A stretch of 64,000 nucleotides of DNA from Acridotheres tristis (taxonomy: Eukaryota > Chordata > Aves > Passeriformes > Sturnidae), in assembly GCA_037013685.1 (NCBI GenBank), contig CM072908.1:4663001-4727000 (forward strand), in the 5' to 3' direction. The notes beneath the pieces are model-generated. The model saw only the letters and a program-made list of their open reading frames with translations, was not told the origin of the DNA and did no database searches. This document shows, piece by piece, positions 12,393 through 24,105 of the stretch. Within the stretch, counting starts at the first letter, position 1. Every line of letters starts with the position of its first letter. The translations under genes were made by a program, and so were the position numbers.

Positions 12393-15300
12393 CAGACCCA
12401 TCCCTGCCAGGACATCTCTCAGTTCCAGTTTCTGCCCCAGAATTCTCCGATAAACTTCATCCCCCAGCCCAGGATTTTGCTCATTCCTGCCCTGAGCCTC
12501 CCCTCCCTCCTGTCCCATCTCAGCTCTCACAGGGCCCCTGGTTCTGTTTGTTATTAATTCCATAGTTATTGTTCTTTGGTTGCCTGTTATACATACTATT
12601 AAAGAACTGCCATTCCTATCCTCACACCTTTGCCTAAGAGCTCTTAATTTCAAAATTATAATAATTCAAGGGAGGGGAGTTTACATTCTCCATTCCTGTC
12701 TGTCAATCCAGGACACTCACTAACTCATCAGCCAGTTTCTCTACAGCTTCTGACCACAGAGCTGCATAGGAAATGTTTTCAATCTGCTGCACACATTCAC
12801 CATCTCGTCCTTTCCCACAGCAAGGATTCTGCTCCAAGAATTCTGAATTCTAGGACGAAGTTTACTGTGGTGTGCTGCAAACCTAAGCAATGATTTTGTT
12901 TGCTGCTGAGTTCTCAGGAAGTTTAGATTTAGAAACAACTCTTGGATAATTTATTTATAGATTTTTAGGTAACCAGCTCGAATTTAAGTATTCTCCCAAA
13001 GCTCCACTGCTGGCTGAATGCACAGAGCAATCAGATTAATCCTGTATCACTTGTCTGCCTCGGGGCCAAGGATGCTCTTCATGCCCCCCGTGCCACACCT
13101 GAGTTCCCCTGCACCTTCCACTGCCTAAATACAGAACAGATTCACTGGGAGGATCCCAGCCCTCCTCCTCCCCCAGCAGGAATGAGGAGAGGAGAGCAGT
13201 GCTGGAGGAAATGCCTCCAACAAATGAAAACACGATGTGCTAAATAAAACCAGCTCCATTATCAGCTCTGCTTTCCACCTGCAATTACAGTACATTTCAA
13301 CTGAATATTTTTTCCTGGCAACCGAAACAGTTTCATTACAGCTTAAATATGTGACAAGGAAGCTGACTGCAGACTTGTGAAAAGCAATTATTTTGGACAC
13401 TGATTACTTCCCATGCAGGCAGCGAGTGCTGTAACTGCAGAGCTGGGGAAGACCACAGCAATGGGTGAGGGACTGCAGGGTCTGGAGCAATTAATTAATC
13501 TTGGGGGGTGAGCAGGGAGGGGAAACTGCAAACACCCAGCTTAACATTCAAATTAATTAACATGAAATAACTTAATATGTTTAGTTTAAATGCAATTAAT
13601 TTACAGAAAAAAAAAAACAGCCTAGAGACAGATAGCTGGAGCATCTGGTGCAACATCAAGTTCCCATAGCAACATATTTGTTAGAAACAAGGCAAACATC
13701 CTTAGGATGGTGTGGTTTTGGTTTTAGTCCATCTGAGGGATGAGGACTGCACCAACAGGGCTCAAAATGTTGAGATGAAAACTTAAAAACAGCTATGAAG
13801 ACTCATTTCTTCCTCTAAGCTGAGAGGGCATTGCAGTGAGATCTGAACTAAATCCGGAAATGCCAGTGCTGATGTGGGGAGCTGCAAAAACAACTGCAGT
13901 GCATCAGTACTGGGGGCAGTGTCACAGCCCTGGGGTGGGCTCTGCACAGCTCAGCCACAGCAGATCCTGGCATCCCGCCCCTGCAGACAGAGGGAACTGC
14001 ATTTATGGCTGCTCTGATGCTGTGGGTTGAGATTTGATGGTCCTTAATTGCTTCATTAATTAGAAAGAGCCAAAAAGGCACCCCAAACCTGTCAGTCACT
14101 GCTGTAATTTTGTTTTTTTAATCAGTGAGTCATATCTAATGATGTTTCAAAAAGATGGAGGAATCCTGGCATACCTGGGATCACACATTATTCACGTTGT
14201 TTTCCAAGGAGGGCTGGCTGCACGTGTCACAAAGCCCTCGGCAGATGCTGTGCTCTCTGTGCCAGTCTTTAGGCTGGGCAAGGAGCCCCACAAGGCCTGA
14301 ACACTTTGCCCAGTTTGAGCAGGAGGTGAAAGACCAAGGGCAGATGCTCACAGAGATCCAGGAGGTCCATGGGCTACCTAAGCCACTGCCCCCCATGGAA
14401 TCTTGCTCTTCTTGACACAAGCTTTAAAACCAGTTCAACTCAGAACTGGAACAACAAAAAAAAAAATCCTTAAGTGACAAACTTGCATTGTACTTTCAAC
14501 TGGTTTCAGACAACCAGAGATAAATTGATGATCTGAACCTTCTCAGGGCTGTGAGACACTGATTTCCTTCCCCTCGAAATGCCATTAAGTGGATGTGACA
14601 TGCAGGGAAGATCTTATTGACAAGTGAATATTCCCCACGAAGTCAGCAGTCCTGGGCACTCAGCTGCTGTGCTGATCAGGGACGGTGACAAAGGGAGCAG
14701 CTGAGCCACTCCACGTGCATTCAGCTCCTGAATGAAACCACTGCTGCACCCTGTACATTCCAGCTGAGCCACAAATCTGCTCCTTTCCTTCTGCTCCTTT
14801 AGAAAGCACCGGTACTCGCTTAAATCAGATTTTAGAGGAAATTCTCATTCTCGTGTTTCACTCGCTCATTAATTATTTACCAACACCTTCAAAACACAGC
14901 AGCATTGATTGGAAATTTGTAATTAAGGCTGACTTGTATTTTTCACGTAGAGCACATGTTCATATCCTTTGTGTCCCCCATCTCATAACACCAATCCTCT
15001 GAATATTTTAAGATTTTACTAGACCATTCAACAATTAGTTCAATTTGTGCCTGTTGCCTTGAGCAGTGGCTGTTTCTTGGCTGCCTGGTTTCAGGAATGG
15101 ATCAACACAGACTCCAATATCAATGTTTTACTGAGCAAAACAGTTGATTTTAAGTTGGCATTGTTTCCTCTAATGGCTGTGATTATCTGCTGTGCAGAGG
15201 CTTCTCTACCCCATCGTTGGTTCTCTAGAGATGATACCACAGAAAGATAAAAGGCCAGAGGGTAATTATACAGCTTTTCATTTCCACTGATGTCAAAGCA

Positions 15301-16285
15301 TTGAGTAAAGCACAAAAATGCCTCCTACACACACCAGTCAGCTTCAGCACTAAAGATTTACCTGGCAAATAGGGAAAGGATTGAGGGTTTAGAAATAAAT
15401 TTACCTGGTAGATAGAGAAAACACTGAGGTTTTTTTCAAGGACTAAATCTTTTTATCATCTGAAATATTTTACTTTTTGCAGCCAACTTGTTAACTTGGC
15501 TGTAGAGGGACCTGATAAATGATAGAAGTCCCTCCAGGAGTGCAGATAAACCTGGAAATAAAACCAGCATTGAGATGCCAGGTTTACACATTAAATAATT
15601 CAGGTTGGAAGATCCAAAATCCATGATCATCCAGTCCATCCCAGCACTGCCAGGTCCTGAGCCCTGTCCCTTCCAGGAGTTGTGACTCCAACACTTCCTG
15701 GTGGGAACTGTCCCTGTCCCAGGCCTGGCCACCCTCTCAGTGCAGAAATATTCCCTGGCACAACCTGAGGCTGTTTCCTTTCCCTGGGGGAAGAGTCTGG
15801 ATCTCACCTGGCTCCACCCTCCTGTCAGGGACTTGAAGAGAGCAGGAAGGTCCCCCTTGAGTCTCTTTTTCTCGATATATTTCCCCAGCTTGCAGATAAA
15901 ATTTGTTAATTTCCAAGCTAAAAATCTTCATTTCTGACTTTATTCTGACTATCAAATCAGAAAGAAAGATCCAAACACTCAGAGCTCCTGAGGCAAGGAT
16001 GGTGTTTGGGGTTTTTAACTTGTTTCATCCATCACACTGGTTACAGAGAGTCTAAACTTTCTCATCCCACAGCCAGTGTTGTGCCAGCAGGGAAAAAAGC
16101 AGATTCTGTTGGCAAACCTGGGAGCTGGGTCAAAGCTGACTCTGGAATAAGGAGGGTTTTTTTCCCAGGTTGGTGTGTGATTTACAGTGGCCTCAAGAGT
16201 TACAGAGCAGTGCAGGGGCCAGGGCAGCCGTGGGAGAGAGAGGGGATGTGAGCCCAGGAATACAGGAGATCTGTGCCCGTCCTGT
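12393..16285. other. Non-coding stretch
   Basis: Unique sequence between two minisatellites, with a CR1 fragment at 15.6 kb. No gene seen. Confidence 0.6.
15595..15860 (-). mobile_element. CR1-type LINE fragment (antisense)
   Basis: ATCATCCAGTCCATCCC, then TGTGACTCCAACAC, CCACCCTCTCAGTG, GAAATATTCCC and GAGGCTGTTTCC follow the order of an antisense CR1 3' region. It is diverged. Confidence 0.75.
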
Positions 16286-16970
16286 CAGCTCATCCCTGCC
16301 TGTATCCCCCCAGGACATCCCTGCCTTTATCAGCTCATCCCTGCCTGTATCCCCCAATATATCCCTGCCTTTATCAGCTCATCCCTGCCTGTATCCCCCC
16401 AGGACATCCCTGCCTTTTTCAGCTCATCCCTGCCTGTATCCCCCCCAGCTCATCCCTGCTTTTATCCCCCCCAGGACATCCCTGCCTTTTTCAGCTCATC
16501 CCTGCCTGTATCCCCCCATCCCTGCCTGTATCCCCCAATACATCCCTGCCTGTATCCCCCCAGCTCATCCCTGCCTGTATCCCCCAGCACATCCCTGCCT
16601 TTATCCCCCCCAGGACATCCCTGCCTTTTTCAGCTCATCCCTGCCTGTATTCCCAGCTCATCCCTTTCTTTTTCAGCTCATCCCTGCCTGTATTCTCAGC
16701 TCATCCCTGTCTTTATCAGCTCATCTCTGCCTTTTTACCCCAGCTCATCCCTGCCTGTATTCTCCAGCACATCCCTGCCTTTATCAGCTCATCCCTGCCT
16801 TTATCCCTGAGCACATCCCTGCCTGTATCCCCCCATCCCTGCCTGTATCCCCCCAGCTCATCCCTGCCTGTATCCCCCCATCCCTGCCTGTATCCCCCCA
16901 GCTCATCCCTGCCTGTATTCCCAGCTCATCCCTTTCTTTATCAGCTCATCCCTGCCTGTATCCCCCCATC
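16286..16970. repeat. Minisatellite, about 25-bp unit (CATCCCTGCCTGTATCCCCC)
   Basis: About 28 variable copies of a unit containing CATCCCTGCCTGTATC followed by a C-run and AGCT or AGGA. It gives plus-strand open frames of 200-299 codons that are low-complexity and not gene-like. The core CATCCCTGCC is shared with the 17-bp array at 11.7 kb. Confidence 0.93.
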
Positions 16971-19367
16971 ACGGCCAGAACCTTTTCTGCCTCAGCCACG
17001 CAGATGTCACTCAGACTTTACACATCTGCTCCTCTGCAATTCACAGTGACTGAACAGCCCCTAAAATGAAGGGATGCTAGAGAAGGGAAGGAGAAAACCC
17101 AACGAGGATATTCTATCTTCCCAAACAAAACTCCATCAGATTTGCAACAAGGAATTATAAGACCCTAAATTTTTTATATAATGGTTCTATTACTGGGATA
17201 CCTGCAGGGGACAATCAATAGAAGAATGTTGCTCTTTTGTGATGACATTACCATATGGAGAAATTTTTCCTAGGTATAAAGAGGATTTCTTCTGATGAGC
17301 TTTTGAGCAGAGTACTGGGCATCTGTGTCTTTGACAAGAAAAAGGACAAACTGAGCTATCTAAAATACTGCATAGCTGATTTTTGTTACCTGCTGTCTCA
17401 TCTGCTCCCTTCTAAATCCAAGTACATTTGTGAAGTCTCTCCAGGAGGACCAGAAGCTTGGATTGAAGAGTGTTTGTTTTTGATTGGAAAATAAAGCACA
17501 GGTTTATTCCAGCCTGTTGTGTTCCACCCTTTAAAAAAACAATGTTTGTTACAAGGCTATGACTTTCATTAAACCCAATATGTTTCTATTAGTGATACAC
17601 AGAACTAGGAATAAAAACTAAATTAGAAGCCAACATTCAGATCAGATAAAAAATAATTAAATTTCAAATCAGCAAAATTTCAGTTCATCAGCTAGAAAAA
17701 TACACACTTGCATTTCTTGCTTGCTTGCAACATTTAGATTTCTTTTTTCCTTGTGGAACATCTAGAAATACTGAAAATGCTGGGTTGGATTTTCTCTTTC
17801 ATTCATGGGTCTCTCTCAAACTTGATCAACAAATTTAAATTTGGTATTAGTGAGCATCAGCTTCTTCCCTGCTTAGGCAACAGCAGGGAAGAGGAGAGTG
17901 AAAAAATAAATGATAGCAACCATGAAATACTGATATGTAAAAAAAAAATAATATGAGATGTCCAGTTGTTTATTAGTTTTTCTTGCAGTTATTTGAAATA
18001 ATCAAGTGACTTAAGCTCCTTAAAAAAATCTGGAAGGCAAAATGTGTGTCTGAGGGGAAGGTACAGAACAGAATAAACTCCCTTGTTCAGCATCACCTCT
18101 CCCTGACCTGGGGACATCCAGGTGCTACAACTGAAGCAGGAAATTTCCAGAAGCATTAGACTTCAGAATTCTCAGCACCTGTGAGCACAGCACCCAGGAA
18201 ATAAATACAACTCGCTGCCTTCAGAAAAGAAAAATATCACCTCCAATTTTCCTGGCTCTATTCTTTAAAACATGAGGTTTAGCAGTGCTTAGAACTCTCT
18301 GTGCTGCAAATCATGCAGGAAATGATCTCACAAATGCTGACTCTGGTAACATCATCCCCACCTTCTTCCTCACGTGCCCTGAGCTGACAGATGGATTTCC
18401 ATCCCCACCAGCAAATCCCATTTGAATTTCCAATCAGATGCAGTGCCAAAGTTCCTGAAGTTTTACCGTGGAGCATTCAAGCAGCTCTAATGGTATGTGT
18501 GCTTTAGACATTTTTAGGGAGAAAGATGGAGTGAAAATAATGAAATTAAATACTTTGCTGTAGCTCTGAGCTGGATGCTTAAACAGGATCCAAAATGTCA
18601 AAGGCTTTGTCTTGTCTGAAAGTAGGAAAAAGTCTTTCAAATAAACTCTTGAACTACCCAGCTCACACATCCTCCACCCAAAAGAGAAGAAAATGAGTTT
18701 ACACTGAAATAATCTCCAGAAGTTACAAGGCTCAGAGCTGTCTGGTCAGAAAGTTTTATGACCACATATTCCAGTGCCAGCCTTGGATGGGAGGCACGAC
18801 CACGGCAAAGGATGAGCAGCATGTGCTGGGCAGAAAGAGTTGGATAAAACAGGATGGGCTGAGCTTGGAGAGCCTCTGCTGGGCTGGAGGATTTGGGTGA
18901 AGGATGAGCTTGGAGTGTCCCTGCTGGGCTGAAGGAATTGGGTCAAGGATGAGCTTGGAGTGTCCCTGCTGGGCTGAAGGAATTGGGTGAAGGATGAGCT
19001 TGGAATGTCCCTGCTGGGCTGGAGGATTTGGGTGAAGGATGAGCTTGGAGAGCCTCTCTACCCACGGGTGAGGAGTTTTACCCCCAGCCTCTGAATATTC
19101 ATGGCTCCAAGTGCAGCTGTGCTGGAGCCACCTTGTCTGCACACTCTCATCCTAAAACCCCTCAGGATTTCACCTCATGGGTTTCATTCATGCTTCAAAG
19201 AGGAGATGCCACTCAAAATGCAAGCTGGTTTGTATTTAACACCTGAGCCGTGTGAAGCAGGTGTGGTGGTCACTGCTGACCCTGCACTGACCCTCAGCAC
19301 CTGCAGCCCCTGAGAATTCCATGAACTCCAGGAGGTTTGGGGGGAGCTGTGAATGTGGGTTCCTCAC
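16971..19367. other. Mostly non-coding; possible 3' side of the unnamed membrane-protein gene
   Basis: It contains a 79-codon plus-strand frame at 17255-17494 and the 45-bp tandem repeat. A following exon of the minus-strand gene is expected here, but none stands out. Confidence 0.5.
18851..19060. repeat. 45-bp tandem repeat, about 4.5 copies
   Basis: Copies begin at 18851, 18901, 18946, 18991 and 19036; each starts AGGATGAGCTTGGAGTGTCC with a few changes. The unit length is a multiple of three, so a minus-strand frame stays open across it. Confidence 0.9.
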
Positions 19368-19525
19368 CTCCTGAGCAGCCACGAGTGAATTATTGCAATG
19401 GCACAGGAGAGGATGGAGATGCACATCCCAAATAACAGCACCCAGATGGCAATTCCACATGGAAATGCAGAGTATTTGTTCCCAGCACAGGTTACATCTC
19501 CAAACATCCTGTGCTCAGAGCATCG
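19368..19525 (-). CDS. Exon of an unrecognised gene with one membrane helix
   Basis: The 158-base exon has the acceptor TTTTTGCAG at 19526 and the donor AG|GTGAGG at 19367, starting in phase 0 and ending in phase 2. It encodes 52 residues: a polar part with Cys at positions 2 and 13 and a third Cys at 23, the motif FGDVTC, and then a helix of about 24 hydrophobic residues (from CGIAIWVLLFG to AIIHSWLL), followed by Arg. A Cys-rich loop before a hydrophobic helix resembles the last loop and fourth helix of four-pass membrane proteins (CD20-like, sarcospan or TMEM255 type), but no family can be claimed. The missing helices should be on exons further right on the minus strand; I did not find them with confidence. 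Confidence 0.55.
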
Positions 19526-19752
19526 CTGCAAAAACAAGAGTGCAAATGTCTCTGAGGAGAAAAGCAAAACCTGATTTTACACGTCATTCAACAAATACCA
19601 TCTCTGCTGCCTGCCCTGGCACCCACTGCTGGTGTTCCCATAACAACAGAGGGGATGCTCCACTGACCCTGCTGCTCACGGACAGCCCGAGCAGCAAAGG
19701 GGATCCAGAGCTACTGAAACACTCCCAGAACCTTCAAGGACCAGATTCTTAC

Positions 19753-19815
19753 CCAAAAACTCAGCCTCAGTCTTGAAATACACCTGCAGTAACACTCATC
19801 TTCATCCAACAGCCA
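19753..19815 (-). CDS. Short exon of an unrecognised gene (Cys-rich)
   Basis: The 63-base exon has a T/C-rich acceptor ending CCCTTCAG at 19816 and the donor GG|GTAAGA at 19752. It encodes 21 residues in phase 0 at both ends, running WLLDEDECYCRC and then a basic stretch. It joins in frame to the exon at 19368-19525 across a 227-base intron. The reading frame also stays open upstream through the region 19816-19932, so the true acceptor could be further up. I do not recognise the protein. Confidence 0.5.
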
Positions 19816-22800
19816 CTGAAGGGGATTTAATGTCGATGAGAACAAAAGGTGATAAAAGCCTAACAAAAATTTTGTGTCCAAAGCTGAAGAAATAAAAAAT
19901 CCAGGCTGAAAAATATCCAAACCCAAAACCATCTTTTTTCAGCCCTTAATTTCCCCTGAATAATGGTGTGATTTACATATAGAATTCAGTCAAGAACTTT
20001 TCCAGCTCTCTACATAATTTTTTATATGGAATAATAACAGTAACCCAGTGAAGCTTCAAGCATTGGACAGAGAAATATAAACCATGGCACACAGGATGAG
20101 CCACAGCAGTGAGATATCAGTGGTAAAACAATACAGGACATTTGTAAAATAAATACAGACAGAAGAAAACCTTTAATTAATTGGAAATTCAACAAGGAGT
20201 TTGCTCAGAGAAACTTGCTCTTTCATAAAGAATTGAGATTTCTTCCAAGGGCTGATATATGTGCCTTGACATAAGGACTGTCCAAATTGGTCACATGCCC
20301 ACAGGCTGTGGAGTTAATTATGGATAAGTTTACTTAATTATTCATCCATTTATTAACCATGACAGCCCCATAAAGTAAGACAAACACCCTTCTTCAAACA
20401 TATTACTCTCCACCACAATACAACAGCCCTGGCAACTCTTTCCTCATCACAGACCGACTTCTGCTTATTAAAGGAAATTATGGCACCAGGGGTGACACCT
20501 GAAAAACATTTCACAGCACACACAGAAACAGACCCTGGGGGCAGCATCTCACAGTGCACACACCTTTTCCAAGTCGGAGAACAAATGCAAGGAGACATTC
20601 ATCATCCTAAGAACCCCCTCCAGCACTCGGGGACTGCAGGGACCGAGGATTTAACAAGAGGGATTTCCAGTAAAAGCCAATCCTTCCGCATTTTCAGTGC
20701 AGCCTGTCACCAGGGCAGGGTCACACACCGTGCTGTGAATTCCCCACGGGAATGTGGCACCTTGGCACAGTGACCTTTCACTGCCTCACCCTGATCAGCT
20801 TTTCTTGGCACAGGAGCCAGGGCAGGGCTGTCACGTCTGGGGAACAGGGCTGGACAGGTCTGAGCGAACCATTAAGCCACCAAAAAATCATCACTGAGAT
20901 GATGTCGTGTCCTGCTGAAGGGTTAGACTTGGCAAGGGGGAAACAAATGGTGACAACAGGCAGAAAATGGCACATGGAGATGATTTCCTAGTAAGAAATG
21001 TCATAACTCATCCTCAGGCTGTGGAGAGAGGTGAGCCTGGAGAGGAGTGCCTGTGCTGGCAACAAAAATCCCAGCAGGACAGAGAAGAAGCAGCTCTGCT
21101 CTCAGGCTGCTCCCACCTGATCCACTGGAGATGCAGAGGGAATTTTCCAAGGGGCTGGAGGGACAGGACAAGGGGGAATGGCTCCAAGCTGCCAGAGGAC
21201 AGGGCTGGATGGATATTGGGAAGGAATCCTTCCCCACGAGGCTGGGGCTGCCCCTGGATCCCTGGCAGTCCCCAAGGCCAGGCTGGACAGGGCTGGGAGC
21301 AGCCTGGGACAGTGGGAGGGCTGGGACAAGAGGATCTTTGAGGTCCCTTCCAGCCCAAGCCAGGCTGTGAATGAAAGGAATACCCCTGTGGGAAGAGCCC
21401 TGTGTTTGGAGTGCAGACACCAAAGGCTCCTCACACACACCACTCACATTTTCCCTGTGTCTGGAAACTGAAACACTGGCTCTGTACCCACCAAAAATGA
21501 GGAAAAACCTTCATTCTTCAGGTGTGTCACGTGCAAAAGGGGAATAAACAACTAACTCTTCAGCAAGAGCACTGCAATATTTATTAATGCCTCATGGTAG
21601 TTGAGCTAATTAATAATATAAGAGTTACCAAGAGCGATTCCCTGACAGGATTTACCACCAAATTATGACAGTAATTGCTCACCAGAACTTTATTTAGCTA
21701 AAACCTCTCCTCTGGCAAGAACTTCCATGTGCAGCTTGCCCTAAGCTTCATTCACAGAATTATTTTGGGGCAAATTGTTTCTGACCTGGCTGGTTCCATG
21801 TACCCTTGGGGTGCTGCAAGCAACACAGAGCAGAAATTTCATTTTCCTTGCACTTCCCCCCAGCACAAAGACTTTTGTCATTGCCTTGGTCACACTGTCC
21901 TGGCAAAAATCCTAAACGTGCACCAGCCAAAATCCTGCAGTAAGCACAGTGTGGGTGCTCCAGGCTGATCTGAGATCATCTACTCTAACGTGAAGCTGAA
22001 TTAAATCAAATTGATGCAGCCCAGAAGAATGTTCAAGGTTGCCTGGGACATCAAATAAAACTTTTACACAGGGCACAGCTCTAGAGAAACTGGCTGATGA
22101 ATTTGGACTGATTGCCAGAAGCACGAAAGGCCCTTGATGTGACTCTTGTAAGAGCTGGTTTCCCAAAATGCTTTTTATTTACTTAAAATGCTTTTTTTAT
22201 TTTTTTTTTAAACAGGCAGTTTGCAGAGCTATTGCTGAGAGAAGAATTCTTTTTCTCTCTGGATTTCACCATTCACTTTGTCAGGCTTCAGTTCATAAAA
22301 CTAAGAACAGGAAACACCATAAAGACAAAAGCTCTGATTTTCAAGTTTTTATTTCCTTTCTTTCCCCCCTGCAGGTGAGATCAGCAGCACATCCCCTCAC
22401 AGCTGAACATTTCTTGGGCTCAAATTCTCAGGACAAATTTGATTTACATCTAATCTGGCCTATTTGATAAACCAAATGCTGCTGCTTGTAATCATCAAAT
22501 CACATTAAATCAGCCTGATTACCCTGAAATGAGCCTGAATCTGTGCAGATTAACCTGAACCAGCATCATCTCATGGGATTGGATTTCAGCCCAGCATCTG
22601 CCCCATCCAGCTTTGGGATGTCAGGAATTCCCTGAGCAAACCTGTGCTGGAGCTGCAGGGCTGGTGGGGAGGGTGCAGGGGTCACCTGAGAGCCAGAACA
22701 GCCCAGAACACCTGGAGAGCTCAGGTGAGTTCTCACTGAGACCTTCAGAATTTCTCTGCTAACAAGCACCGACCCCCAACAGAACCCTGCATGTGACCTG

Positions 22801-23439
22801 AGACGATGGAGAAAGCTTCCAAAACTGAAAACTGAGTAATAAAACTGAGATTATAAATTTGTAGTTTAAATAAAAGTGTGTAATATTGCATAGTAGAAAA
22901 TTTAGAGTTTAAAATTTTAGAATATAGTAATATATATATAAAAGAAAATAAAAGCTTTAAAACTGAAGTTTGTCCTTTTTCACCTTCTTCTTCATAAGGC
23001 TAAGTAGTGTTTTGTAATTAAATTTAAAAGTACGGGTTGCAAACCACAAGTAATTAATTATTAAGTTAAAAATTAAAATAAATTAAGTATCATTTCTTAA
23101 TTAAACAGCTTATCCTTAAAGAGCCTTTAAAAAAATTCTCCATTTTTAGCTTATTAGGTTAAATTACTGTAAAAGTCGCAGTTTATAAAACGGCAATGTA
23201 AATAAAAATTAATAAACATCTGAGTCCAAACAAAAAATACCATCTCATGTATTTAATAAAAAAAATAAAAAATAAAACACAGCACAGGGGTGCCCTGTGT
23301 GAGGATGGATGTCACAACATTCAGATTGTGAGACTGGGAGAGGCACCAGCATCCCATACTGGGAGCACGGGGACAGCAGAGCCCAGCACTGGGGACATGG
23401 GGACACTGCCCTGGGGGTTTGGTGTCCACAAAATACTCC
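19816..23439. other. Mostly non-coding; upstream side of the orphan exon pair
   Basis: One CR1 at 21.2 kb and AT-rich sequence at 22.8-23.3 kb. An open stretch after TTTTTCAG at 20473 is a weak exon candidate only. Confidence 0.5.
21234..21375 (+). mobile_element. CR1-type LINE 3' fragment
   Basis: CCCTGGATCCCTGGCAG, AAGGCCAGGCTGGACAGGG, GCAGCCTGGGACAGTGG and CCCTTCCAGCCCAAGCC match the CR1 3' pattern. Confidence 0.85.
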
Positions 23440-24105
23440 TGTCACACCCACTGACCATCAGTGTCACACACTGACCATCAATGTCACACCCTGACCATCA
23501 GTGTCACACTGACCATCAGTGTCACACCCTGACCATCAGTGTCACACCCTGACCATCCCTGTGTCACACCCTGACCATCAATGTCACACACTGACCATCA
23601 GTGTCACACCCTGACCATCCCTGTCACACCCTGACCATCAATGTCACACTGACCATCAATGTCACACCCTGACCATCAGTGTCACACACTGACCATCAGT
23701 GTCACACACTGACCATCAGTGTCACACCCTGACCATCCCTGTGTCACACACTCACCATCAATGTCACACCCTGACCATCAATGTCACACACTGACCATCA
23801 GTGTCACACCCTGACCATCAATGTCACACCCTGACCATCAGTGTCACACACTGACCATCAGTGTCACACCCTGACCATCCCTGTGTCACACACTGACCAT
23901 CAGTGTCACACCCTCACCATCAATGGCACACCCTGACCATCCCCGTATCACACACTCCCCCTCCCAGTGTCACACACTGACCATCCCTGTGTCACACACT
24001 CACCACCAGTGTCACACCCTGACTATCCCTGTGTCACACTGACCATCCCTGTGTCACACTGACCATCCCAGTGTCACATTCACCCTCCCCGTGTCACACT
24101 CCCCC
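23440..24105. repeat. 20-bp minisatellite (CTGACCATCAGTGTCACACC), about 33 copies
   Basis: Imperfect copies with variants CATCAATG, CATCCCTG and a shortened form lacking CC. It is CA-rich on the plus strand and degrades into a C-rich tail at 23940-24105. Confidence 0.95.

Noticed and set aside
11757..12653. 298-codon Gly/Arg/Asp-rich minus-strand protein
   Set aside because: Translation of the 17-bp minisatellite; several frames are equally open.
16170..17069. 299-codon plus-strand protein
   Set aside because: Translation of the about 25-bp minisatellite.
23440..24105. CRISPR-like array
   Set aside because: Direct tandem units without unique spacers; eukaryotic minisatellite.
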